A stretch of DNA of 64,000 bases from Theropithecus gelada (GCF_003255815.1 NC_037677.1:110374936-110438935), one strand, 5' to 3'; positions 42,521 through 54,942 are shown, numbered from the stretch's first letter. A program made the numbers and translations. Notes: generated by a model not told the origin, from the sequence alone.

Positions 42521-43955
42521 GAAAATTTCCCTCTTAGACTCTAAACCGGGGTAGGGAAGTTTTATATTAAGGCATCCTTCAGTGCTGGAAATGGGCTTCA
42601 TTTATAGTTCATACAGAAAAAAGGCAGGAGTCACTTTCCCGTGGACCGATTAAGCAGGCTTTTCTAAAACATTACTTCATGTGAATCTCCTAAGAGTTTC
42701 CCCGCAGAAGAAACAATTGACTACCTGCTTAATGAGAGTCTTTAACTCCTTTATAGGTAATAATTACTATAATTATCAAATCTGAAAATAAGATTACCCC
42801 AACAATCAGGGGTTCCACTTGAAGATCCACTTATACTAAAGTGTAAATGACTATATGCGTCTTAACAGAACAAAAAGATGGCAAGAAAGGACAAGAGGGC
42901 ACTTAGTGCCTAGAAGGGCAGGATGTGCAGAGCTAGACTTCAGAGAAAGTGGAAAGATAACAATAAAGCATCCAAGACAAATGACATATTTCTCAGCTTA
43001 TCAACAGCTAAGTAGCTATTGACAGTGGCTAAAGTAGCTAGAAATTACACTTCCTCCCCTAAAGCCTTCTTTTGGAAGTTGCTAAGAAAACATAATTGCT
43101 ATTTTTACATATTTGGGACTGGCAGGACTTTGCTGTGCTCCAAAGAAAGGTAACCCCTTGATCAAATGTTTTGTTTTGGGGTTTCTTGGTGCGTGTGTAT
43201 GTGTGTTTGCCTTATATGCTAATCCAACTTTGATTTCTCATAGGCGGTCTTGCAATCCCATTATCTTGCCAGCCAAAATCACATAAAATTTAACACTGTA
43301 GGAGAAAAGGTCTTTAAAAGTCTAAATAATGACCAAATCATAAGGCCTACCTAGGAGATGAGAAGCTCTAACTGAGAGCTAAGCGGAGGAGGCGTGGGCT
43401 TAAACTCAAGAAGAGCGATGTTTAGGAAGAAATTAGTCTTGAGCGATTACAGATTGCTAGCAAGATGCTGCCAGCACAAATCAGCCTAGATGCTGTAATC
43501 CACCTTTTCCTTAATTAATATCTCACACTTTTGAAGTGAGTGAAACTGCAAAGGGCTCTGCCAAGATTCCTCCCAGCTTACATAAGCCAAACTTGAACTG
43601 GGTTGTGGATTTATTAGGCAGTGCTGTGAACATGTTTAATGCAGTCTTTATTTATTGAGCTATATAAATAGACTTGATACTAGTGTTGCCATCAATTTAG
43701 GAAGGATGCTTCCCTTCACATGGTCTCATGGTGGCTGTTAGGCATTAGCACGCTATTCGTGATCATCAAAGCATTTTCATCTCTGCAACCCTCCTTTCCC
43801 CTGCTATCCCTCCTTCCCAATTCGCTGGATTTTGAGAGTGTAGATTACCCAGATCACTAAAACAATATCAGGATTACATTATTAACTCTCTGTGATCTAG
43901 GAATTGAAGAGAAAAGAAGCTTGAAGCATCTTGCAGTGCCCTGAACGATTTTAAT
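42521..43955. other. Intergenic, nothing recognised
   Basis: No transposon family named. Repeat-free sequence such as 43540-43720 would be the first place to look for conserved non-coding elements. Confidence 0.5.
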
Positions 43956-43959
43956 AAAG

Positions 43960-44230
43960 TCTGTATTTATTTGGTAAACATTCAACCCACAGCGTCTAGC
44001 TCAAATGTCATGCTTCTCAACAGCTCTCGTTGCTTCTCCTTCTTGGGCCTAATTGATTGTCCTATTTGTATTTCCACATCACTTTGTATCCATTACCTCT
44101 GCAGCATGTAAATCTATTGAGGTTATTTGTAAATATATCTGTTATTCCACATAAATGCGTGGATTCTTTGAGGACAAAACCATACCTTGGTCATGTTTAT
44201 ATTTAAGAGTCTTTAAAAATAAAAAAATTT
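43960..44230 (+). mobile_element. LINE L2 3' part
   Basis: 'gctcaaatgtcatgcttctc', 'ttcttgggcctaattgattg', 'gattctttgaggacaaaacc' follow the sense L2 3' end. Confidence 0.65.
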
Positions 44231-44578
44231 TAAAACCACAAAAGAGTCTTAAAGAGTGCTTAAAATAATAACAATTGCATATCAAATTGAAGTTAAATAT
44301 GAGGTAACCATCTCACAATGCAAAGCCTTCCACAAAGTACAGCTGCAATGCCCACAGGTACCCCAAGTCTCTTGTTGCTTTTGGTTACGTAGATGAGTTC
44401 TTAGAGCTGTTTAGTTCAGAGACTCTAGGGATAATAGAGTTCTAACATTTATCACTGGCAAAAGCCCTCCACTTTGCCCTTGAGTCATTAAACCAAGAAT
44501 TTATTCAGTGCTGCTTAATATAGGTTTGGAATATAGATGCTACAAAAGGTATCTTCTTTAAAGATGCAGAAAGAAATG

Positions 44579-44882
44579 GGCCAGTCGCGGTGGCTCACAT
44601 CTGTAATCCTAGCACTTCAGGGTGGGTGGGTCACTTGAGGTCAAGAGTTTGAGACCAGCCTGGCCAACATGGTGAAACCCTGTCTCTACAGAAAATACAG
44701 AAATAGCCAGGCTGTAAAAATACAGAAATTAGCCAGGCTGGTGGTACACGCCTATAGTTCCAGCTACTCACGAGGCTGAGGCAGGAGGATCACTTGAAGG
44801 TTGCAGTGAGCCGAGATTATGCCATTGTACTCCAGCCTGGGTGACAGAGCAAGACTCTGTCTGAAAACAAACAAAATAAATG
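44579..44882 (+). mobile_element. Alu with internal deletion and small duplication
   Basis: 'gggccagtcgcggtggctca'. 'atacagaaa-tagccaggctg' is duplicated at about 44694-44737. Ends 'actctgtctgaaaacaaac'. Confidence 0.93.
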
Positions 44883-44889
44883 AAAGGGA

Positions 44890-45060
44890 TCTGATTTTTT
44901 GAACATCTACTCAACAATGTGAGGTGCCTTACTGGGACTTTATGGACATTATTCCATTTAATCTCCTCAACAACTCTGCAAGGTAAATACTGTCAACGTC
45001 ATTTTTCAGGTCAGAGAGGTGAAATAACTGTGTTGAGGTGATGGATTCTCACTTAGGTTG
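44890..45060 (-). mobile_element. MIR SINE, antisense
   Basis: 'catctactcaacaatgtgag', 'ttccatttaatctcctcaac', 'aggtcagagaggtgaaataac'. Confidence 0.7.
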
Positions 45061-45099
45061 GCCTCCCTCCAAGACCCACGCACCACTGTATAAGGCACA

Positions 45100-45260
45100 G
45101 TCTTTAGAGTCCTACTGATGTGCCACTGAGTTTGACCTTTAGCCTGGAAAATTCACTTCACCTTTCTGGGTCACAATTACTGCATCGGTAAAATGGGAAA
45201 TTTTTTTGACAAATTATGATAATGTAACCTTTTAAGAAACCCATGAAACCCTAAGGCCTA
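45100..45260 (+). mobile_element. MIR SINE
   Basis: 'aattcacttcacctttctgg', 'gcatcggtaaaatgggaaat'. Confidence 0.65.
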
Positions 45261-45549
45261 TCATTCTGAATCCATTCAAGGAAATGTGAATAATTAGCAT
45301 GAACTAAGTATTGTGAAACAGAAGAGAGAACGTATTTAAGTGCCTGAACCCACCATATAAACCATAAGTGATTCAAGAATTCAGAGAAAGAGAACATGCA
45401 TACAACCTATTGTACTCAGACAAGTCTCCTTGGAACAGGTAGGGCTTAAATTGGGACTTAAAGCATGAATGACATTTGGAAAGACAAGTAGATTGAGCAT
45501 AGGGACAAAAATGACTTCAAATGAACATAATAGTGAAGAGACACTGCAC

Positions 45550-45780
45550 ATAATGATAGTGAAAACTACCATCTGTTGAGTGATTACAGCAGGAAGTGAG
45601 CCAAGCCCTCTGTAAGCATTGTTTCACTTCATCCTCCCAATAATTTTTATAAGGTTAGGTGTTAGATTATTCCCATTTTACTGATGGGGAAACTAAAGAT
45701 CAGAGAGCTCATACAGTTATTAAGTTGTAGAACTAAGATCTAACTCCACATTCTTGTCTAACTAGGAAAGACTACATGCT
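45550..45780 (-). mobile_element. MIR SINE, antisense
   Basis: 'tcacttcatcctcccaataa', 'cccattttactgatgggg', 'gatcagagagctcatacag'. Confidence 0.8.
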
Positions 45781-47640
45781 TGAGAGAGGTTGTGGAGAGG
45801 AATATGGAAATCCAGATGGTTTCTCTAGTCACTGGGACTATCAACTGATGTGAACTAATTTTCCCCACAAAATGTTAACTGATGCAACATCTCACCCAGA
45901 TTCCTAAAACTTGTCCAACCCTTTGATGGAACAATTCCCACTCATTTGTCTTGACCTTTTCTGGGCATCACTGAAGCATTTTATTTTTGCCAATGTCAAT
46001 AGACGTCATGTTTTGTTTGTTATATCTTGATGTCAACACAAAATCAAGGTGGTTTCCAGGAACTACTTTGGTTCCCTTTTGAAAATTACCTTTCTTCTCC
46101 TTTTTAAAGTTAATATCAAAAAAACCTTTTAACTTAATAACTTGTCTATTATTTCATGTTGAGGGAATAACAATGACAGGCTGGCTGGTCAACGAATAAG
46201 CAGATTTATTTCCTTAATTTCATCTGACAGATGGCAGCCACATGACGTACTTTCCAGAGACACATTTCCAAAATTCTTCAGAGGAAGATAGTTCTTTGAG
46301 GTCTTTGTTTTACAGTCAAAATTTCTTTTAATCCCATTATGCTTAAAAAAGAGTTCCAAATTTGATCATTGTTATAATCTTAGACTCATTCTCTTGTGTG
46401 CCTATTGATATTTGTCTCTTTCTGTCTTTCTCTAGGGATTTTTAATCCTTTGTTCATTTCTTTGAGCCCTTAAACAAATACAACTCTTTCTGCATGATAT
46501 TGTATTAGAGAATGTCTAGGCTAGAAGCTTGGGTTCTATCATATTGTCAGTCCTTGTGCTCCAAGCAGTTCAAGAATTTAAAGCTAGACCTCTAATATAG
46601 AAATGACATGATCTGAAAAAGTCACTTCCCTCATTGTCCTTCACAAAATAAACCAATCAAATCCTGTGACTGTGTGACTTCAGCGTTCTGGAAGTGATCT
46701 GGCTTCAAAGTAAGCCAACATTGGTTATTGTCTTTTAGGTTGAGAAAGAACTACTTTTTTGATCACCACCACGACTTGAAGCATCCACACCTGCTTCTGT
46801 TCATCTATAATGGCAGTCAGTCTACTTATCACCCAGCTTCTCAGTATCAATGTTGTGCCTTAAAAGTTAGGGTCCCCAGCAGTTAGTGGGAATTTGTGTC
46901 TCAAGCGCATGGTAGGAGAGAATCACTTAAAGACTCAGGCATCAGGTGAAGCTGCTACTGTTAAACACTCTGTTGATTTTCTTGGGATTCCAATTATTAA
47001 AGACTAAATGAATATTTAGGAAAAACATATCTTTTCAGATGGGAAAATTCTGGATCCCATTGCTCTAGACACGAAGACTGCCACTTGGAACGGAAGCAAA
47101 GTGTATTGAAAGTTAGCATTCAAAAACACTGCAGTGACTAAAGAATGTGGACCGATAGGACAGGGGAAGGTGTGGTGAGGAGGTGGAAAGTGCATTCACC
47201 ACACCCACTTCTTGACTGCTCAATGGCCCCTGGTGCCATCCTATGAAAATTCAGCCGTGAGGTCTTCCCAGCTCTGTCACATGAGCCCTGCTTAGGTGGG
47301 GGCAGCACAGGGCAAACTTAGCCAGTAAGTGTCAACTTACCTAACTCTCAAAGGGGCCTCATGTCGAAATGCTTAGTTACCACAGTATCTTAATACAACA
47401 TAAATCCACGTAAAACCACATGGGAAAGTATGCAGCTAGCACTTCCTTAGAAAATGACAGGCAGGTGGAGAGGAATTGTGCAGTATTTCCCATATGTTAA
47501 CTGATTTTCATTTCAGGTCTGGAAATAAAACCAAACTTAATCATTGTGGCAGGACTGAATAACAATATGTCTATGTGTTCAGACCTTATGTCGTTCCTTT
47601 CCCAGAATAAAATTTGCCAAGAAAAATAGAAAGCTATGCT
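45780..47640. other. Intergenic, no repeats recognised
   Basis: About 1.9 kb without a repeat I can name. Confidence 0.5.
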
Positions 47641-47750
47641 TAAAACTTAAGTTGCCTATTCCAACACAACTCTATAACTATGCATTGAATACCCACTATG
47701 CACAAGACACCCTGAAGACATAAAGACACATTAAATATAACTCCTCTTTC
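47640..47750 (-). mobile_element. L2 fragment, antisense
   Basis: 'atgcattgaatacccactat', 'gcacaagacaccctgaag'. Confidence 0.5.
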
Positions 47751-47999
47751 TATTGCCATCTCTGGCATTGCAAACTGTCAAGGTGAGCACATGGCTGCAA
47801 ATACATGGGTTGAAGATTTGGTAAAAACAAAATCAATGTCAAAATCAAATTCCCTTCCTTAATCTCAAATTGATGACACCTGAAAATACGAATAAGCTCT
47901 AGTACTAAGTGCTCTTTACCTTTGTAAGTTGTCCACATTTTTAGTTTTGTCTACTTGCTACTTGCTAGCCAATTTGTATCTCTTTAAGAAAAGTCGTTT

Positions 48000-48370
48000 A
48001 CTCAACAAATATCTGTAGGACCAATTACATTCCAAATACCAATCAAGGCACCAGAACTGTAAGAGATCGCAACCATCCTGGCCAACAATGGTGAAACCCC
48101 GTCTCTACTAAAAATACAAAAATTAGCCGGGCGTGGTGGCGGGCGCCTGTAGTCCCAGCTACTCAGGAGGCTGAGGCAGGAAAATCGCTTGAACCTAGGA
48201 GGCAGAGGCTGCAGTGAGCTGAGGTCATGCCACTGCACTCCGGCCTGGCGACAGAGCAAGCCTTCATCTAAAAAACAAACAAACAAACAACAACAATAAC
48301 AAAACAGACCAAAGAAGTAAAAAAATTGCTGATCTCATGGACTCACGGAGCTTACATTTTGGTAAAATCA
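48000..48370 (-). mobile_element. L2 fragment, antisense, split by a truncated Alu
   Basis: 'ctcaacaaatatctgtagg' before and 'actcacggagcttacattt' after the Alu. Confidence 0.6.
48066..48302 (+). mobile_element. Alu, 5'-truncated
   Basis: Begins at 'tcgcaaccatcctggcc' (left monomer mostly missing) and ends with an (AAAC)n/(AAC)n tail. Confidence 0.92.
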
Positions 48371-48496
48371 TCAATTCCAGCATAAAAATTATAATAATAG
48401 ATCTGTTTTCCACACAGAGTTGTTAGAGGCTATATATTTCCTGCCAATTTTTAGGGACTTTTTAATGACTGACATCTGAATTGAAAATTAATAGTG

Positions 48497-48790
48497 AGGC
48501 CGCGTGCAGTGGCTCACGCCTATAATCCCAGCACTTTGGGAGGCCGAGGCAGGTGGATCACTTGAGCTCAGGAATTCAAGACCAGCCTGGCCAACATGGC
48601 AAAACATAGTCTCTACAAAAAATACAAAAATGAACCAGAAGCAGTGGCATGCACCTATAGTCCTAGCTACTCTGGAGGCTGAGGCAGGAGACTTGCTTGA
48701 GCCTGGGAGGTGGAGGTTGCAATAAGCCAAGATTATGCCATTGCACTCCAGCCTGAGCAATGGGAGGGAAACTCTGTCTCAAAAAAGAAG
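48497..48790 (+). mobile_element. AluS/J-type
   Basis: 'aggccgcgtgcagtggctca' to 'aactctgtctcaaaaaag', leading straight into a purine microsatellite. Confidence 0.94.
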
Positions 48791-48863
48791 AAAGGAAGAA
48801 AAGGAAGAAAAGGGAGGGAGGGAGGAGGGAGGAAGGAAGGAAGGAAGGGAAGGAAGGAAGGAA
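48786..48863. repeat. (GGAA)n/(GGGA)n purine microsatellite grown from an Alu tail
   Basis: Pure A/G for about 78 nt with GGAA and GGGA units. No C or T. Confidence 0.95.
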
Positions 48864-49369
48864 AATAGTGTACTTGTGCTAAAATTAGGTATAATTATGC
48901 TATGGACTAAATACACATATTTTAAAGTAATCATCTAAAAATTTTCAATAGATTTAACACACTGATAACATCAAAACCCTTTTGTGAATGTGTTATTATT
49001 CCTAAAATCTTGAGTCTTGATAGATTGGGTTTCTGCTGCCAGCATAATCTTGCCTTTCTCCTTTCTTGTCTGACAAATGTAATCTTTTGAAGAACTTGTC
49101 TTTGTCCTGAGAAATAGCAGTCCCACATGAGTACCCTTGTAAAGGCTCCAAATATTTTTTTGCTTCATAATTTTGCTGCATTTCTGCAAGGCGGTTGGAA
49201 TGGATCAGACATTTCCTAGTGACATCGTTTGGAACAAAGAGCTCTGGAATTTAACATTCAAATGATGGAGTGCACAGTTTGAAAAAGGCAAGAAATTGGT
49301 CTAAAATCTGCAGAGGTTTGCATTTATCAAGAGAACTAAAATGAGAGTATTGTCACACATGAGTTCAAC

Positions 49370-49500
49370 AGCAGGGTTCCTGAGGCAATGGGATGTTGGT
49401 GACCATCAAAACATCTGAATTTAGTCCCGCCCTCCCCAGTTACTCACTGTACAACCTTGAATATGTTGTAAGTTCTCTATGTCTCACCTTGATTTTAAAC
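49370..49500 (+). mobile_element. MIR SINE fragment
   Basis: 'cagttactcactgtacaacc', 'aagttctctatgtctcacc'. Weak. Confidence 0.5.
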
Positions 49501-49815
49501 GTGTCTGCCCTCCAAATAATGAAACTTCCCTTCCAAACAATTTGGTGATGTTTAAATCCAGTAAATTGGATTTCCGTGAGTAATCCTGTTTAGCTTTAAA
49601 TAGTAAAAATAGGTATGACAATTCATTTTAGTGATAACATTTTGGTTGAGATCAACACTAATCTCAGGAATTTAAAACTAGCTGTTTACATTTCAGTATC
49701 AAAGGGTGCTGAAATGGTTTCCTTCCATGTACAAAATAATTTTAACAGAAATTTTAAAAATCACATTGTCCCCCTAGATCTGTTGTGAATAATCAGAATA
49801 ATATTTTTTAATCTA

Positions 49816-49864
49816 ATCAAGTATGGCTAAGAATACTCACCAAAGATATAGCCATTGTTCTAAA
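49816..49864 (+). repeat. Copy A of a 49-nt dispersed element
   Basis: Matches 53543-53591 at 41 of 49 positions with no gaps. Begins ATCAAGTATGGCTAAGAA. Family not recognised. Confidence 0.75.
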
Positions 49865-50985
49865 CCTCTCATTTTAATATTGAGAAATTCACCGGGACAA
49901 TCGTTTAATCTTCTAGATAAAATAAGGGCTAGTGGGTTGTTTTCAAATTATTTCAAGATCACACCTCTCTAGTGTTGTAACTCATTTCTTCAGCCATGGA
50001 AATAATTATACAATATTTTTAGAACTTAAACCAAATTGAAATCAAGCAAAAAGACTGAAAACAACTGAATTTACTCTGCCTTTCTTTCACCTTGCCTTAA
50101 TTGTTGTAAGGTTAGTATTTATTGGAAATCTTTTAAGTTCAGTGAAAATTTCAGATCCATCTTGTTCAAGAATTGCTTATGTTCCATTCTATTATTTCCC
50201 CAAAAAGTTGCCATTGGGGCTAAGAGTGACAAGTCTCTCTCATCAGACTGAAAAGTCACTCCTTAACAAGACGGTGAATTTTGTGTGGTGTTCCTAAAAG
50301 TTTTAAAGCTCAAAGTCTAAAAGCCAAAAGGTACTAAATGGGGTTTTTGTTGTTGTCGTTTGGTTGGTTAGTCGGTTTTGATTTTGGATCTGTCTTTCCA
50401 GAAAGCTCACGTAGTTAAGGAGAAAATGCCACCGCTTCAGTGTTTCTAATTCCAGGTGGCTCAGCAAGTCAGAGGTACAGGCGATGATTAAAAAAACCTG
50501 ACGTTCTCTGCTGACAATATGGAAAGCATTCCAACAATTATGAGAATCTATTAGAATAAGCACACCACATTTCTATTTGGGCTGCTTGAGATTGGGGTTA
50601 GCTGGGGTCTGGGGAGGCTTCCTGACCCTCAGACCTACAGAATATCTCCTGGGAAAACAGGATTGATGCTTGCTTATTTTATTAGATATTCTTTGGATCA
50701 TTTGTTAAAATCACTCCCAAGAAAATCAAACTCTTCTTTCCACTCATTTGAAATATGTAAAAATACATAGGATCTGTACATATTGCATTGTGTGTGTATA
50801 AAGCTTACATTATTTTCTGCAAATTTTCAGTTTTCCTCATGATTAGACAGAAATTCAATCTCAAATAAATTGCCTTTTCAATCTACCTGCTTACAAAGTA
50901 ATCAAGCTTCTGATTTCTTAGTCTAACATCAAACTCTTGTGGAAAAGGGATGCAACATTTATAGGAACATTAATATAACATACAA
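49865..50985. other. Intergenic, nothing recognised
   Basis: AT-rich, no family named. Confidence 0.5.
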
Positions 50986-50989
50986 GGCT

Positions 50990-51293
50990 GGCTGGGCGCA
51001 GTGGCTCACGTCTGTAATCCCAGCACTTTGGGAGGCCGAGGCGGGTGGATCACGAGGTTAGGAGTTCGAGACCATCCTGGCTAACACGGTGAAACTCCGT
51101 CTCTACTAAAAATACAAAAAAAATTAGCCGGGTGTGGCGGTGGGCGCCTGTAGTCCCAGCTACTCGAGAGGCTGAGGCAGGAGAATGGCGGGAACCCAGG
51201 AGGCGGAGCTTGCAGTGAGCTGAGATCGCGCCACTGCACTCCAGCCTGGGAGACAGAGTGACATTCTGTCTCAAAAAAAAAAAAAAAAAAAGC
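50990..51293 (+). mobile_element. AluY (older catarrhine type)
   Basis: 'ggctgggcgcagtggctcac', 'ggagcttgcagtgagctgag' and 'gatcgcgccactgcactcc'. It lacks the cercopithecoid GATCCGGCCAC variant. Confidence 0.95.
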
Positions 51294-51629
51294 TATTTCT
51301 TTCTGAATTATACCTTTTTCAGAACTCATTTTATTTTTAGTATTTGTTTATATCATAGCTTATAATATGAAATATGGAAAAAATAATAAAGCTGATTTAC
51401 TTTAGGCTGTATTCCTATTTAATCATGAGGAAAATCCTGAAAGACTGCAAATAAAATAATTGATTTCAATTTTTTAATCCATAAAAAGCACATAGAGTTG
51501 AAATGAGTTGTATTAACAGTATAAAATGAATTGGAGAACTGCTCTAGATATGACAAAATTGAATGCAGATTTTCGTTGGTTACATTAATCTTCCCATTAT
51601 CTGTACTAGTTAGACTTGATTGTGTAGGC

Positions 51630-51812
51630 CGGTAGGTCTCAACACTGGCTACACATTACCTATTAACTCCCTGTTAACCTTTTCAGAAAATACTGGTGAT
51701 CGTTTCCAAATTAAATGAATTGAATCTCTAGGGGTGGGACTTGGGCATCAATACTTTTGAAAATGTCCCATATGATTCTAATATGCAGCTGGAATTGAGA
51801 ATTGCTTAAGTC
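51630..51812 (+). mobile_element. hAT-Charlie MITE (MER5/MER20-like)
   Basis: 'ggtctcaacactggctacac', 'ttgaatctctaggggtggg', 'cttgggcatcaatacttttg' and 'attgagaattgctt', with the terminal parts roughly inverted. Confidence 0.65.
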
Positions 51813-51888
51813 TTGTAGAGAGTCTGACCCCAGGATCGCCCATGATCTTGTGGCTTATGTTCTGGAAGATGCCACTACAGATGTACTA

Positions 51889-51902
51889 CCAGCAGATGGC
51901 AG
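51889..51902 (+). promoter_or_regulatory. Candidate CTCF site (CCAGCAGATGGCAG)
   Basis: Fits the core consensus CCASYAGRKGGCRS at all 14 positions, outside any recognised repeat. Occupancy cannot be judged from sequence. Confidence 0.5.
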
Positions 51903-52156
51903 TAGAGGGAAATTAAAAACACAGGCCAGACGCCAGTCCTGATTAAGAAGCACACCGGACACCAAAAGGAATCTTTAAGGACTGAAGAATTTCTTAAAAT
52001 TATTCTCAAGGATAGGTGTGGTGTTTTCTGGCTTTTCCTGAAATTCATACTTGGGTCTGATATTTGGGAAGTTCAATACATGCAACCAAGGCAAGGTATG
52101 TGAAAGCCTGGAAAAGTATAGGGAGGAAAAATGTCACTGAATAAAGGATTTCTTCT

Positions 52157-52500
52157 CTCTCTCGAGTTTTTTTTTTGTTTGTTTGGTTTTTTTGTTTTGT
52201 TTTGTTTTGAGAGAAAATTTCGCTCTTGTCACCCAGGCTGGAGTGCAGTGGCACGATCTCAGCTCACTGTAACCTCTGCCTCCTGGGTTCAAGTGACTCT
52301 CCTGTCTCAGCCTCCCAAGCAGCTGGGATTACAGGCACCTGCCACCACACACGGCTAATTTTTGTATTTTTAGTAGAGACGGGGTTTCACCATGTTGGCC
52401 AGGCTGGTCTCAAACTCCTGACCTCAGGTGATCCACCCATCTCAGTCTCCCAAAGTGCTGGGATTACAGGCGTGAGCCACTGCCCTCTCGAGGACTTCTT
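52157..52500 (-). mobile_element. AluS-type, antisense
   Basis: T/G-rich tail, 'gagagaaaatttcgctcttg' to 'ggcgtgagccactgcc'. CTCTCGAG on both sides (near 52160 and 52485) is a likely target-site duplication. Confidence 0.95.
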
Positions 52501-52534
52501 TACCTCCAAAGAATGAAAAGTTTTTAGAAGAAAT

Positions 52535-52680
52535 ACATCCATCTATCTATTTATCTATTCTTCTTATAGTATGCATAAAATATAGATATTTATGTAGATA
52601 AATATAGATATGGTGATATTATATATTATATATGGTGATGTTTATGTAGATATATATGGTAATTTTGATATACATATGCA
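52535..52680. repeat. AT-rich low-complexity (ATCT/GATATA)
   Basis: Interrupted ATCT and TATAGATA motifs. Confidence 0.8.
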
Positions 52681-52910
52681 TTATAGAATTATTAAATCAA
52701 ACTAATTGATGTATCCATCACCTCACATACCTAGCATTTTTGTGATGGGAACATTTAAAGTCTATTCTCGTAGCAGTTTCCAAGTATATTATCGCTATAT
52801 TATTATTAATTATAGTCACCATGCAGTATAATGGATTTCCAGAACTTATTCCTCCTAACTGAAGCTTTGTACCCCTTAATCAACATCTCTATCTATGTTT
52901 ATGTCTGCAT
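52655..52910 (-). mobile_element. L1 3' UTR fragment, antisense
   Basis: 'attaaatcaaactaattgat', 'atccatcacctcacatacc', 'ttaattatagtcaccatgc' match the same L1 3' UTR type as 10400-10620. Confidence 0.75.
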
Positions 52911-52939
52911 TTATCTGTGTTTGAAATCATCAGCACTTC

Positions 52940-53060
52940 GGAAAGAATCATGGAATTTTAAGTTAAAGGTAGAGGACTCTTGGTGCCATGAAAATGTGAT
53001 CTTGAGCAGGCTAATCTCCATAAATCTCAGTTTTTTCCTCTGTAAAATGGGGTTTAGATG
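52940..53060 (+). mobile_element. MIR SINE fragment
   Basis: 'gatcttgagcaggctaatc', 'tcctctgtaaaatggggttt'. Confidence 0.65.
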
Positions 53061-53117
53061 AGAAAATAATGGAAATGCAAATGACTTTTATAATGTTCAA
53101 GTGCACCAGTGTTAATT

Positions 53118-53405
53118 ATTTTCTTTTTTTTGCAGTCTTGCTCTGTTGCCCAGGTTGGAATGCAGTGGCACGATCTTGGCTCACTGCAACCTCCACCTCC
53201 TGAGTTTGAGCAATTCTCTGCCTCAGCCTCCCAAGTAGCTGGGATTACAGGCCCCCGCCACCATGCCTGGCTAATTTTCATATTTTTAGTAGAGACAGCG
53301 TTTCACTATCTTGGCCAGGCTGGTCTTGAACTTCTGACCTCATGATCCACCCGCCTCGGTCTCCCAAAGTGCTGGGATTACAGGCGTGAGCCACCGCGCC
53401 TGGTC
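53118..53405 (-). mobile_element. AluS-type, antisense
   Basis: T-run, 'cagtcttgctctgttgccc' to 'gtgagccaccgcgcctgg', flanked by TATTTTCTTT-like duplications. Confidence 0.95.
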
Positions 53406-53542
53406 TATTTTCTTTAATTCAAGTTGGCTTTCAGGTATACTGGAATTTCAAGTGAAATCCCCTAACAATAATTTTTTTGAGGGTCTTCCATGTGGAGAGG
53501 CCTAAACTAAGGGCTGTCATTTAATGGGAACCCCAGTGCATT

Positions 53543-53591
53543 ATCAAGTGTGGCTAAGAACACTCACCGAAAACGTAGCTATTGTTCCAAA
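53543..53591 (+). repeat. Copy B of the 49-nt dispersed element
   Basis: ATCAAGTGTGGCTAAGAACA and onward. All eight differences from copy A are transitions. A weaker match (GGAGCTAATGGTT here, GGGCTAGTGGGTT after copy A) follows 50-60 nt downstream in both. Confidence 0.75.
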
Positions 53592-53599
53592 TACCTGCG

Positions 53600-54200
53600 C
53601 ATGCCTTGGCTTTTTTTTTGGTGTTTCAAGAACTAACTAATAGGAGCTAATGGTTCAATTAAAGTTACTTAAATGTGACTAAAATAGGACATTAACTTTT
53701 CAGCAACTGGAAAGAAGACTGCTGCATCTTTAAGTGCTCGCTTCTGGAGAGCAGACGAGTTTTAAAATGTTTATATCCCCCTGTCTGCCTGCCCCAAAGG
53801 CTTAATAACGATTCTGGTTGGAATTAAATTTACAATATGGTGACTGGACATTTCATTCCAATAAAATCCCCTTAGAGTATTGTATTTCATCTATGTAAGT
53901 ATCTACAATTTGCAAACATCTGGCCCTATGTTAACAAATTGCAAAAGAATATTTGGCCTCCCAAGAGCTCACAGACTTGTTTATGAACTGCGTTCAGCAT
54001 TATTTTCAAGTGCTCCAGTCAAAATTGTGAGTCTCAGCTGTCAGCGGCCTGGGCATTCCATGACACATAGCCTTATACTGGTAACACTGGACTCTTGCGT
54101 GTGGCGCCTTCACTCCCCAACCGCACCCTAGTTACTGAGGAGCAGGTACCAAGACTCTTGTCTCATTCATAGCAGGCACTCAAAGCCTTTCTATAATACA
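53600..54200. other. Intergenic, nothing recognised
   Basis: No repeat family recognised. Confidence 0.5.
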
Positions 54201-54370
54201 TGGCACACTGGGATTGGACGGAGTATGGGAGGCCATCCAATCAAACGTTCTCATCTACAAAATGAGGTTTAAGGAGCACAGGAAGTTGAAAGACTTGCCC
54301 AAGTTGACTCAGTTAGTAGCAAAATGAGAACTTGAACTGAGGACTTCTAACTTCGAAATCTGTTGTATGA
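54200..54370 (-). mobile_element. MIR SINE, antisense
   Basis: 'tcatctacaaaatgaggttt', 'aaagacttgcccaagttg', 'gaacttgaactgaggac'. Bases 54370-54940 are unrecognised. Confidence 0.75.
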
Positions 54371-54942
54371 ATCAGTAGGGAGCACTGAGAAGCTTGAAGA
54401 TGATCTGGTGGTTTCAAAGGCTGCTGTTGAAAAGGAGTAAAGGGTGTGGAGTCCTTCTTCTTCCCCTGCTGGTTTTCTGCAGGCCCCCTGTGATGGAAGG
54501 ACACTAGGCTACAAGTCTGAGTAGAACAAACAAAAGCAGAGTAGGAGTATTTTGGTAGAGAGAAGGATATAGGGGGAAAGTGGGAGAATTCTTCTACCCC
54601 AGCCTGCTTCTAGGAACTTTCTTAACTGGTCCAAACCTGGTTCTGGAAAGAAAAGAACAAACTGGTTTACCAAAGCTCTGAATAAGGGCTATCAGGACAG
54701 CTGCACAGGTTGGTCTGGGTTTGGCTAAGTGAGATGACTGGGGCAAGGCTTTGTAAATAATAAAGCAGTAGATGAGCAAGAGGGAGATTAATGTCTGTCA
54801 TTTATTTTAATCCAAAAAAGGCTTGGCTTTCATTGTACTGTTGGAATTTGGAGTCGGAACAAAACAAAACACTACCAAGAATGCTACAGAATTCAATCAA
54901 TCTTGGCCTTTAAAATGCAGAATGGCTTCACTGCTAGTTTTC

